Source: Gallionellales bacterium 39-52-133 (GTDB lineage: Bacteria; Pseudomonadota; Gammaproteobacteria; Burkholderiales; Gallionellaceae). From it: a stretch of DNA of 64,000 nt. Below, one piece after another: positions 28,627-36,809 of the stretch. Made by a program: the position numbers and the translations under genes. The notes beneath the pieces were generated by a model. It was not told where the DNA came from, searched no databases, and saw only the letters and a list, made by a program, of their open reading frames with translations. Each line of letters begins with the position of its first letter. The stretch's first letter is position 1. Location: positions 124,001-188,000 of the forward strand of contig NCJL01000001.1 in assembly GCA_002278935.1 (NCBI GenBank), written 5' to 3'.

Positions 28627-29655
28627 ATGAAGAACTTTAATTTTGATACTGATAGCGGCTGTTATGTGATTGCAGAGGCTGGGCTTAATCACAATGGGTC
28701 GGTTGAAATTGCGCGTAAGTTGATCGATGTTGCTGCCGTTGCCGGAGTGGATGCAGTTAAATTCCAGAAACGTACGGTTAGCAAGCTTGCCGTCAAAGCT
28801 GTACTGGACGCACCAGATGAGCGCTTCCCTGAGTTTGGTAAAACCTACCGTGAAATAAGGGAACATCTCGAGTTCAGTTCGGATGAGTATATTGAATTGA
28901 AAAAGTACGCGGAGTCGAAGGGACTTGACTTCATGGTGACGGCTTTCGATACGGATGCCTTCGACTTCCTTGAGGCTGTGGGGGTAGAGCGATTTAAATT
29001 GGCCAGTCATAGCCTGACCAATATTGAGTTGCTTGAATATATGGCTAAGAAAGGCAAGCCCACGATACTTTCAACAGGTATGGCTGACCTTGAGGAGATA
29101 GATCGCGCGGTTGAAATTTTCCGTTCGCATAAGGCACCGTTAGCGCTCATGCACTGTGTGTCGGCTTACCCAACACCATTGCACGAATGTAACCTGGCGA
29201 TGGTTGACGTGCTTAAGAAGCGTTATCAACTGATTACGGGTTATTCCGGCCATGAAATCGGTTACCTTCCAAGTGTTATGGCTGTGGCCCTGGGTGCCCA
29301 ACTAATAGAACGCCATTACACACTTAGCAAGAGCATGACGGGTTTTGACCATAAGATGTCACTCGAACCAGATGAACTGATTGCTATGGTTCGGGAAATT
29401 CGCGCGGTCAAGGGCATCATTGGTACCGGAAAGAAAGTTGTGTCGGATACCGAGTGGATCACGCGTCGCAAGTATCATGTTTCAATGGCGTCAGCAGGCA
29501 AAATTTCAGCGGGTACTGCGCTCACTGAGGCTATGGTAACTTACCGTAACCCCGGTACCGGCATTCCAGGCAAAATGGCACACACAATTCTTGGCAAACG
29601 CGCAACAAAAGATATTCCGGCAGACGAGCTCTTAACGTCAGACATGTTTGAATAA
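28627..29655 (+). CDS. NeuB-family nonulosonic acid synthase (copy 1)
   Basis: 342 residues from the ATG at 28627 (MKNFNFDTDS); a TTG 4 codons upstream is the alternative. NeuB-type enzymes condense PEP with a 6-carbon sugar to form sialic-acid-like 9-carbon keto acids. Visible: VIAEAGLNHNGSVEIARKLI, DAVKFQKRT, FKLASHSLTN, ILSTGMADLEE, HCVSAYPTP, GYSGHEIGY, IERHYTLSK and a C-terminal SAF/antifreeze-like domain (about 280-342). It is the most diverged of the three synthases in the window and begins module A. Substrate unknown. Confidence 0.85.
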   Translation: MKNFNFDTDSGCYVIAEAGLNHNGSVEIARKLIDVAAVAGVDAVKFQKRTVSKLAVKAVLDAPDERFPEFGKTYREIREHLEFSSDEYIELKKYAESKGLDFMVTAFDTDAFDFLEAVGVERFKLASHSLTNIELLEYMAKKGKPTILSTGMADLEEIDRAVEIFRSHKAPLALMHCVSAYPTPLHECNLAMVDVLKKRYQLITGYSGHEIGYLPSVMAVALGAQLIERHYTLSKSMTGFDHKMSLEPDELIAMVREIRAVKGIIGTGKKVVSDTEWITRRKYHVSMASAGKISAGTALTEAMVTYRNPGTGIPGKMAHTILGKRATKDIPADELLTSDMFE

Positions 29656-29668
29656 TCAGGAGCAAACA

Positions 29669-31024
29669 ATGCCCGAAGTATCAATAATCATCCGGACAAA
29701 AAACGAAGAGCGCTGGATTGGTCATTGTCTTGAGATGGTCTTCAAGCAGGATTTCAAAGATATTGAAGTTATCCTGGTGGACAATGCAAGCACTGATCAT
29801 ACCGTTGAAGTTGCAAAGCGTTATCCCCTTGCTCGTCTGATAAACATCGAAAAATTTGTACCAGGCAATGCTCTAAACCAGGGCATACGGGCATCAACTG
29901 GCAAGTACATAGTCTGCCTTTCGGCCCACTGCGTACCAAAAGAAACCAATTGGCTTTCAGTCTTGCTGGCGAACTTTGTAAATGATCCAAATTTGGCTGG
30001 TGTGTATGGGCGGCAATTACCAGTGAGCTTTACAGACCCTGTGGACAAACGTGATTTATTAATCGTTTTTGGTCAGGATCGTCGCGTACAGGTGAAGGAT
30101 TATTTCTTTCATAACGCCAATAGCATGCTGCGCAGAGAGACATGGGATCGCTTCCCCTTCGATGAAGAAGTCACAAATATCGAAGATCGCGTATGGGGTA
30201 AAACAGTAACGGGAGCAGGTCTCCATATTGTTTATGACCCTGATGCGGCAGTCTACCACTACCACGGCCTGCATCAGGGTAATACTCCGGCACGTGCAAA
30301 GGGTGTAGTTTCGATTATTGAGAAAGTCGATGCCGACGTTGTCAACGAATTGCCGGATTCGCTCAAGCCTGAACATGCGAATATTGTTGCCGTGGTTCCC
30401 ATCCTTGGGCGCATAGAATCGGGTTCGCTACAACACAAGCTGTTAACTCAGACTATCTCGGCGCTGAGTAAGGCGCGTTATGTTGACAATATATATGTTG
30501 TGTCGCATCAAAGTGAACTTGCTGGAGGAGAATCAATCTGGATAAACCGTGCAGATATTCCAAACGCAGATACCATTGGGATGGATGAGCTGCTGCAACA
30601 GGTGTTGAGCATGATCGAGTCTCGTAAGGACCATCCGGAGGCCTTGTTGTACGTAAATTACGAGTACCTTTCTCGGCCCGCTGGATTGTTCGATGAGTTA
30701 ATTTTTGATGCGCAGTACGAGGGTTATGACACCGTCTTTCCCGGCTATGTAGATTTTGGGCATTACTGGTTCCGGGCAGAGAACGAACAGTTCAAGCAGA
30801 CAGACCCCTCGATGAAAGGCCGTGCAGAACGTGAACCCGTGTTTCGGGCACTTTACGGGCTTGGCTGCGTGACATCAGCTGTACAGGTTCGAAAATGCAA
30901 GATGGTCGGTGGCAAAATCGGCATCTTGCCAATTCAAGATCTGCAACATACTCTGCGTGTGAAAGAGATGGATGACCTGGTTTTGGCAGCTTTGCTTGGC
31001 GACAATGTTCCTGAGATGAGTTGA
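29669..31024 (+). CDS. GT2 glycosyltransferase fused to a NeuA/cytidylyltransferase-like domain
   Basis: 451 residues from the ATG at 29669 (AGGAG 6 bases upstream). The N-terminal GT2 domain (about 1-215) has V-S-I-I-I-R-T-K-N-E-E, VILVDNASTDHTV and the A-L-N-Q-G segment. The C-terminal domain (about 235-451) begins NIVAVVPILGRIESGSLQ and ends IQDLQHTLRVKEMDDLVLAALL, resembling the start and the DIDT-type end of acylneuraminate cytidylyltransferases. The R-G-G-S-K loop of active CMP-transferases is not present, so activity of this half is doubtful. It may bind the activated sugar that the GT2 half transfers. It lies directly after the synthase gene. Confidence 0.6.
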   Translation: MPEVSIIIRTKNEERWIGHCLEMVFKQDFKDIEVILVDNASTDHTVEVAKRYPLARLINIEKFVPGNALNQGIRASTGKYIVCLSAHCVPKETNWLSVLLANFVNDPNLAGVYGRQLPVSFTDPVDKRDLLIVFGQDRRVQVKDYFFHNANSMLRRETWDRFPFDEEVTNIEDRVWGKTVTGAGLHIVYDPDAAVYHYHGLHQGNTPARAKGVVSIIEKVDADVVNELPDSLKPEHANIVAVVPILGRIESGSLQHKLLTQTISALSKARYVDNIYVVSHQSELAGGESIWINRADIPNADTIGMDELLQQVLSMIESRKDHPEALLYVNYEYLSRPAGLFDELIFDAQYEGYDTVFPGYVDFGHYWFRAENEQFKQTDPSMKGRAEREPVFRALYGLGCVTSAVQVRKCKMVGGKIGILPIQDLQHTLRVKEMDDLVLAALLGDNVPEMS

Positions 31025-31025
31025 T

Positions 31026-32879
31026 TTGTTAGTGGAATATTCATTTGCCAATCAGTTGGCTGACGCAAGCATGTGCGTCAGGCCACTTTTGATAGAGTCC
31101 TCTAATCCTGAGCAAATTGCATTGTTTCCCAGCGAGTCAGGTGGGGGAGTCAAAATTTCAAACACTGAAATGTTGCAATTGTCACAGGACTATTCGGGTA
31201 TCTATGAAATCTATATTTCTCGAATGTCAGCTAGTCTGGTCAGAAATTTTGATATTAAAGAAACTGCAGCCAGGCTGCTTGCTCGACGTGCTTTGGTTCC
31301 ATTAATTCATTGCTTTCTGGATCGATTGGTTCGGATGAAAAAAGCGATTGATAGCGTATCAGAGCAGTTATCCACCCCTCGTCAGGAATTGTATCCAGCC
31401 CCGGAGATGATCGAAGCTTTTGAAGAATGTGCTGTTTCTAATCCTGCCTTTAACCAGTCGATGATTGGCTTCTTGGGGCGAATCTGGATGCTACCTGAGT
31501 CTGACCCTGTGCCACAGGAGCCGCAGATTGGTCCGCAAGTTGGATTCAAAAATAACTTGTTTCGTTTATATAAAAGACATCCTTGGAGATTGATAAAAAA
31601 AATTGTATTGCGGTTGTTGAGCAGATTGCCAAAATCACGTTTCCCCGCATTATCAATGGCAAATGCTACGGGAGCATTTTTTGAACATGGATTTTATTTT
31701 CAATATTTAAGCGAGGTTGGCACTAGATACGAGCCCAAAAAAGGGGTGCGTAACAACGAGCTAAGAGAAAGTGTTTTTTCAGATGGTTACGTTAAACACG
31801 CAGAATGGGCCGAGTTCCTGTGTAAATTGGGATTAAGCGAAAAAGAGCAAGAGCGGACATGTCAGGCATTTAAAGAGTATTTAAATTTTTACTATCCTGC
31901 CTCTTTATTCGAAGCAGTTCCAGAAAATATGCTGCACGCAGTACAAACACTTCAGATGTATAAGAAAACTGCGCTAATTACTTCCAGTGGTCAATGCTCA
32001 AACGGAAGCTATTTCGTAGCAGCTGCTAAGCAAGCTGGATTGTATATAGTAGATCATCAGCATGGCGGGCATTACGGGTATATAAAGGACGTAAGTGTAA
32101 TCCTGGAGCTTGAGTATCCAGGTGTGGATCAGTTTATTAGTTGGGGTTGGTCGCGTCTTCCCGAGCATGCTGCACTAAAAAATTTATCGGTAATTGATTT
32201 GCCTAGCCCATGGCTAAGTGAGCGCAAAAAATATTGGGCTAAATTGACTTTGGGTGTAGGAAAAAAATTTGATTTGTTATTGATGCCTAATATGGTCAAA
32301 CGCTTCCCAGGGGCACCGCACGGTGCGTCTACTTCCCGTATTGATCTTGTTCAGAGTTTGGCCAATTCATTAATGGACTTGGTGAGCCGGGTGACTGAAA
32401 AAGGGCTTAGCATATTGCACAAACCGTATAACCCAACAACTGTCAAAATGATGGCTAGAACAATGAGAGAGCTAGAATTGATTGGTGGTGACAATTATTC
32501 TTGTGACCAGCAGCTAAATAAAGGCTTGACTTATGAACTGTTGCAGCAATGCCATGTTGTGCTATGGGATCAACCGGGAACCGGGTTTCTGGAATGTATA
32601 TCTTCAAATATACCTACAATGGTTTACTGGACACGAATTTATAGTCAGGAAGAGGAATGGGCCAAACCGATATTTTTCGAGCTTGAACAACTTGGAATTA
32701 TTCACCGCAATACGGACAGTCTGATTGAAGAAATGCATAATTTTAAAAAATCACCTTCATTGTGGATGGCCAACCCGGAGCGAGTTTCACTAATAAACCG
32801 ATTTTGTCGTGAATATGCATGGGCGGATGAGCAGTGGCCTGTGTACTGGCGGCGTTATCTTGATGGATTAACCCATTAA
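31026..32879 (+). CDS. LIC12162-like surface-carbohydrate transferase (putative)
   Basis: 617 residues, starting with TTG at 31026 or GTG at 31032; a first ATG is 15 codons in. No signal peptide or membrane span is clear. The centre shows VDHQHGGHYGYI and QFISWGWSR, and later LHKPYNPTT and DQPGTGFLECISSNIPTMVYW, which resemble the GT-B-like 'LIC12162' family from Leptospira O-antigen loci. If so, it transfers a sugar, perhaps the nonulosonate. The call rests on motif memory and is moderate. The gene is more AT-rich than the left part of the window. Confidence 0.5.
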   Translation: MLVEYSFANQLADASMCVRPLLIESSNPEQIALFPSESGGGVKISNTEMLQLSQDYSGIYEIYISRMSASLVRNFDIKETAARLLARRALVPLIHCFLDRLVRMKKAIDSVSEQLSTPRQELYPAPEMIEAFEECAVSNPAFNQSMIGFLGRIWMLPESDPVPQEPQIGPQVGFKNNLFRLYKRHPWRLIKKIVLRLLSRLPKSRFPALSMANATGAFFEHGFYFQYLSEVGTRYEPKKGVRNNELRESVFSDGYVKHAEWAEFLCKLGLSEKEQERTCQAFKEYLNFYYPASLFEAVPENMLHAVQTLQMYKKTALITSSGQCSNGSYFVAAAKQAGLYIVDHQHGGHYGYIKDVSVILELEYPGVDQFISWGWSRLPEHAALKNLSVIDLPSPWLSERKKYWAKLTLGVGKKFDLLLMPNMVKRFPGAPHGASTSRIDLVQSLANSLMDLVSRVTEKGLSILHKPYNPTTVKMMARTMRELELIGGDNYSCDQQLNKGLTYELLQQCHVVLWDQPGTGFLECISSNIPTMVYWTRIYSQEEEWAKPIFFELEQLGIIHRNTDSLIEEMHNFKKSPSLWMANPERVSLINRFCREYAWADEQWPVYWRRYLDGLTH

Positions 32880-32928
32880 GCAAATAAATAAAATTTTCAT
32901 ATTTACCAGCCCAAATTAAGTTTGACAT

Positions 32929-33930
32929 ATGACTGACGTGAAAAAACAAAATGCAGATAGTGATGTTTGCGACAAACTTCATTCCTTAAAGACACTTGGT
33001 TTCGTAAACATCGGTGGGTTAAACATCCTCTCGGCTAATGAAGTAGAGCGGCTCCATGAATTATCAGATGATTTGCTCTTGAGGTTTGAGAGGGATACGC
33101 GTGAAACTAAGGACTACACTGACTTCAAACGGACGGGTGTTGGAGAGGGCGCATGGGCTCTGACAAGGTTTTCTCAACATCACCCAGCTATAACTCAGGC
33201 AATAGACAAGGTGGTTAGTAATGTCAACATTAAAGCGATTCTCACGTCGGTATTAGGGGAAGATTACAAAATCTGGCAAATCATAGTAAGAAGATCGGCA
33301 CCAGGTGACAAAGGATTAAATTTACATCAGGATTCATTCGGTGAAACAAATTTGGTCATCTTGCTGACGGATAATCTGGCCGGAGACGGAGCAACTATGT
33401 TTCTTCCCGAAAGCCACCTGTTTTCAAAAACTGCAAGAGCACTTGGAGTCGAAGTACCGTCCATAATAGCCAACCTGCTACGTGGCATTTTTAAACCATT
33501 TAAGGGGAAAGCTGGAAATATTGGATTTTTCTTTAATCGAACATGGCATGGGCGATTTTCCAATACATCTTCGCAGAATCAGGATGCAATCCTGATTTCA
33601 TTTTTCCCGAGTGGGGCCACATTTGGGTTTGGTGGTCCGTATTTGGAATGGAGCAATGAATACTTGGAATCCATAAGTGGAACCGAACTAGGAAGGTTGC
33701 TCGACCCTGCATTGGGAACCGAGGTCGTAGGTGACAAGCTTTACAAAGTGACTCCATCTGCTGGAGACATGGAATTGCCATACGCCATTAAAATTGCCGA
33801 TCCATCTGTTCATCATTTGAAACCTGCATGTTGGAGTACATACGCAGTTATCCTGTTGCTGCGAATTTTGATGTCAAGCGGTCGTTTCGTAAAACACTCA
33901 ATGGCACTGATCAAGTCAAAATTAAAATAA
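32929..33930 (+). CDS. Phytanoyl-CoA dioxygenase (PhyH)-type Fe(II)/2-oxoglutarate oxygenase
   Basis: 333 residues. The facial-triad motif H-x-D is in LNLHQDSFGETN (His133, Asp135). The distal histidine is in NRTWHGRFSNTS (His207) with Arg209, fitting the 2-oxoglutarate clamp. DGATMFLPESH is the PhyH-family G-A-x-x-x-x-P-G-S-H equivalent. Such enzymes hydroxylate or epimerise small substrates; within a nonulosonic acid module it may oxidise a sugar or its acyl group, which is inference. The C-terminal 60 residues are hydrophobic/basic and may associate with the membrane. Confidence 0.7.
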   Translation: MTDVKKQNADSDVCDKLHSLKTLGFVNIGGLNILSANEVERLHELSDDLLLRFERDTRETKDYTDFKRTGVGEGAWALTRFSQHHPAITQAIDKVVSNVNIKAILTSVLGEDYKIWQIIVRRSAPGDKGLNLHQDSFGETNLVILLTDNLAGDGATMFLPESHLFSKTARALGVEVPSIIANLLRGIFKPFKGKAGNIGFFFNRTWHGRFSNTSSQNQDAILISFFPSGATFGFGGPYLEWSNEYLESISGTELGRLLDPALGTEVVGDKLYKVTPSAGDMELPYAIKIADPSVHHLKPACWSTYAVILLLRILMSSGRFVKHSMALIKSKLK

Positions 33931-33997
33931 ACATCCGGAAAGTTGAGCATTGTTTAATGCACTGTTTAAATCAATTCACTAAGCCCTCTAAATCACT

Positions 33998-34720
33998 ATG
34001 AAAATTCTCGGCATTACATTAGCGAGGGGCGGGTCCAAGTCGGTACCGCGTAAGAATATACGACCTATCCTGGGCGTCCCTCTAATCGGATATACCATTG
34101 CAGAGGCGTTGCAAAGTCGTTTTATTACCCGCTTCGTTGTCTCAACAGACGATGAAGAAATTCGTCAGGTAGCGTTGAAGTATGGAGCAGATGCACCGTT
34201 TCTACGACCAGCAGAGTTTTCGACGGATACTGCAAGCTCTGTTGGTGCGCTACAGCATGCTGTGAACTGGGTTGAGCAGGAAGAAGGTGTGAGGTATGAC
34301 TATATTATCGAGTTAATGTGTACCAATCCGATGAAGACCGTTGAGGATATTGACTCCTGCATCGAAAAATTAATACAAACTGGCGCAGATTCTGTAATAG
34401 CAGTGCATAGGATTGAGGATCACCATCCGATCCGTATCAAGAAGATTGTCGATGACAGGATAGTTGATTTCTGCTTGCCTGAGAAACCAGAAACTCGCAG
34501 GCAGGATCTTAAACCTAATGCCTATGTTCGCAGTGGTTCAATTTATGCCTTGCGGCGTGACCACCTGATGGTAGAGGGACGTCGTTATGGGTCAGTTGAT
34601 AGTCGACCATACATCCTTCCTGATGAAAGGGCGGTCAATGTTGACACCGAAATTGACTTTTTAATTGCAGAAAATCTGTTGCAACGTGCACCGCGTACAT
34701 ATATCAAGCCCAGGAACTAA
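33998..34720 (+). CDS. Acylneuraminate cytidylyltransferase (NeuA-like)
   Basis: 240 residues, the length of single-domain CMP-nonulosonate synthetases. The CTP-binding motif is L-A-R-G-G-S-K-S-V-P-R-K-N-I (8-21), followed by VSTDDEEIRQVA, LMCTNPMKTVEDI, and the C-terminal VNVDTEIDFLIAE. It would activate the keto acid made by the module A synthase as a CMP sugar. It differs clearly from the other cytidylyltransferases at 49817 and 54718. Confidence 0.88.
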   Translation: MKILGITLARGGSKSVPRKNIRPILGVPLIGYTIAEALQSRFITRFVVSTDDEEIRQVALKYGADAPFLRPAEFSTDTASSVGALQHAVNWVEQEEGVRYDYIIELMCTNPMKTVEDIDSCIEKLIQTGADSVIAVHRIEDHHPIRIKKIVDDRIVDFCLPEKPETRRQDLKPNAYVRSGSIYALRRDHLMVEGRRYGSVDSRPYILPDERAVNVDTEIDFLIAENLLQRAPRTYIKPRN

Positions 34721-34725
34721 AATTA

Positions 34726-35709
34726 ATGAGTGTTACTAAAAATCTTAAAATTCTGGTGATTACACCGGTTAGACATATTAAAGGTGTTGCAGAGACGCTT
34801 GAATCAATAGGCAAGGTTACATATCTGGATGATCCTAGTCCTGCAGAAGTAATTGAGGTTATTGGTGATTATGATGCCATATATACTAATCCCAATAAAT
34901 CCAAGGTCTTTATCGGGAAAGACATTATTGATGCAGGCCGTAGCCTTAAGGTTATTTGCACAGCATCTACAGGTACCAACCATATAGATAAGTCCTATGT
35001 CGCTCAAAGAGGCTTGCCAATACTCGCACTCACAGAAGAACGTGAGGTAATCAATCGTATTAGCTCTACTGCTGAACTGGCTTTTGCGCTAACGATGGCA
35101 GGTTTGCGTCACGTGGTCCGTAGCCATAACAACGCTCTTGCAGGAGAATGGGATTACACCCAATACATTGGTCGTCAGATGAACGGTTTGACAATTGGTG
35201 TAATTGGATATGGTCGTCTTGGAGCTATGTATTCAAAGTATTGCCAGGCTTTTGATTCCAGGGTACTAGTCTTCGATCCGTATAAAAAAGTGGAACAAGC
35301 AGGGTTGGAACAGGTACACGATATGTCTGAATTATTGAAGCTGTCTGACGTAATCGCAATTCATGTCCATGTGACAGATGAAACATTGGGAATGATGAAC
35401 GCTGCTTGTTTTAAACAAATGAAAAAGGATGTTTTGCTGGTTAACACATCACGAGGGGATATTGTTAATGAGCCTGATCTGGTGGAATTCCTACAGCATA
35501 ATCCTGAGGCAAGAGTGGCGACCGATGTCCTCTCCGACGAAATTCGCAACCGTTTAACTAGTCCGCTATTAAAATACGCCCAGCAAAGTGAGCAAGTAAT
35601 TATCACACAGCATATTGGAGGGATGTCACGCGAAGCACAGGAAATAGCCTATGGCCATGCGGCACGCCGATTGAAGAATTTTTTCATTGAGCGCACATTA
35701 AATACATAA
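34726..35709 (+). CDS. D-isomer-specific 2-hydroxyacid dehydrogenase
   Basis: 327 residues. A Rossmann NAD(P) domain inserted in a flavodoxin-like catalytic domain: GVIGYGRLGAMYSKY (about 156-170), and catalytic Arg in NTSRGDIVNE, Glu in LSDEIRN and His in QHIGGMS. It reduces 2-keto acids or oxidises 2-hydroxy acids; SerA, PdxB and similar enzymes share the fold. Its position 6 bases after the NeuA-like gene suggests it handles a keto or hydroxy acid linked to the surface sugar. The substrate cannot be named. Confidence 0.82.
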   Translation: MSVTKNLKILVITPVRHIKGVAETLESIGKVTYLDDPSPAEVIEVIGDYDAIYTNPNKSKVFIGKDIIDAGRSLKVICTASTGTNHIDKSYVAQRGLPILALTEEREVINRISSTAELAFALTMAGLRHVVRSHNNALAGEWDYTQYIGRQMNGLTIGVIGYGRLGAMYSKYCQAFDSRVLVFDPYKKVEQAGLEQVHDMSELLKLSDVIAIHVHVTDETLGMMNAACFKQMKKDVLLVNTSRGDIVNEPDLVEFLQHNPEARVATDVLSDEIRNRLTSPLLKYAQQSEQVIITQHIGGMSREAQEIAYGHAARRLKNFFIERTLNT

Positions 35710-35739
35710 AAAATTCTATTCACATAAAAAGGCTCTCAT

Positions 35740-36645
35740 ATGGATAATAAAATCCTTTTTCGGGACGAAGACCTCGAACAATTTAGTAAATGGCGAACTA
35801 TAGAAAAAGATAAATGCATTGCATGCGGGAGCAAGCAGTTTTCACCATGGACAACTCAAGGATCATACAAGGCAGTGCAGTGTGACAAATGTGGGCTGAT
35901 ATGGATGAACCCGTTTGTAAATGATGAGGGGCTGGGCAAATACTATTCTGACTATATTGGCCGCAGACGTCTGAACAATGACGTAAAAATGGAGCAGCGT
36001 AAGATACAGTATCAAACTGATCGTGACTTTATAGAGCATTATATTAGTGATGGGAAGCTACTTGATGTTGGATGCAATGGCGGTTTTTTCTTGGATGTAT
36101 TAAGTAAAAAATTTGAAAAGCACGGCATTGAAATAGATCCAGAGGCAGTTGCGTATGCAAAGAAAAGCTATAACGATTTTGGGGGGAATATCAGATGTGG
36201 CGCTTTGCAAGATGCGCCATATGAAAATGCCACGTTTGATGTGATATCAATGCGTGGAACTATTGAGCATATGACAGATCCTGTAAGTGCCATTCAGAAA
36301 GTTAGTCAACTTCTCAAACAGGGTGGATATTACTTTATTACTGCCACGCCCAATGGTGATAGTTTTGCTGCGGATTTGTATCGTGACAAGTGGACTTTGT
36401 TTCATCCTGTGCAGCATATTTGGCACTTTAGTCCAAAAACCCTTAGTCTTATTTGCTCAAAATTCGGGTTGCAATTGATGGCCAAAGATTTTCCATATCT
36501 TGGAACTCCATACGAAAAAGTTCGTGAGGATGTGAAGTTGGTTGCTGCTGCAATCAAATTAAAAGAAAAGAATCCATCTGTCGAGCTACCTGTCAGCCCT
36601 CCATTTTGGGAAAATATGATGTCTTTAGTATTTGTGAAAATTTAG
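35740..36645 (+). CDS. Class I SAM-dependent methyltransferase with N-terminal zinc-ribbon-like motif
   Basis: 301 residues. A four-cysteine N-terminal segment (CIACG at about 27-31 and CDKCG at about 48-52) precedes a methyltransferase domain with motif I LLDVGCNGGFFLDVL, D/E-type acidic residue in HGIEIDPEA, and ISMRGTIEHMTDP. This architecture (zinc-binding plus Methyltransf_23) is common in O-antigen and capsule loci, where it methylates sugars. It is the last gene before the ABC exporter. Confidence 0.78.
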   Translation: MDNKILFRDEDLEQFSKWRTIEKDKCIACGSKQFSPWTTQGSYKAVQCDKCGLIWMNPFVNDEGLGKYYSDYIGRRRLNNDVKMEQRKIQYQTDRDFIEHYISDGKLLDVGCNGGFFLDVLSKKFEKHGIEIDPEAVAYAKKSYNDFGGNIRCGALQDAPYENATFDVISMRGTIEHMTDPVSAIQKVSQLLKQGGYYFITATPNGDSFAADLYRDKWTLFHPVQHIWHFSPKTLSLICSKFGLQLMAKDFPYLGTPYEKVREDVKLVAAAIKLKEKNPSVELPVSPPFWENMMSLVFVKI

Positions 36646-36655
36646 ATTTTGCATT

Positions 36656-36683
36656 TTGACATTATTGTTAAGGGTAATAAAAT
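36656..36683 (+). promoter_or_regulatory. Putative sigma-70 promoter before the ABC exporter
   Basis: TTGACA (36656-36661) and TAAAAT (36678-36683) are separated by 16 bases, 127 bases upstream of the exporter ATG in an AT-rich 164-bp gap. It would provide an internal start within the cluster. Confidence 0.4.
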
Positions 36684-36809
36684 AATTGTCTCGTAATGTG
36701 ATTTATTCAATATCTATGAGAGATCAAAGGTATTGTGTCTGTAGGCCCAGTATTTTCTTAAGACTCGCTGAATCATATTCAGTGCCACAGAGTACTACCA
36801 AATTCCTCA

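Noticed and set aside
28608..28640. A 10-codon frame (MKVENKHEEL) overlapping the first neuB-like gene
   Set aside because: Too short and without independent evidence; it may be a chance frame or a leader peptide, but nothing distinguishes these.
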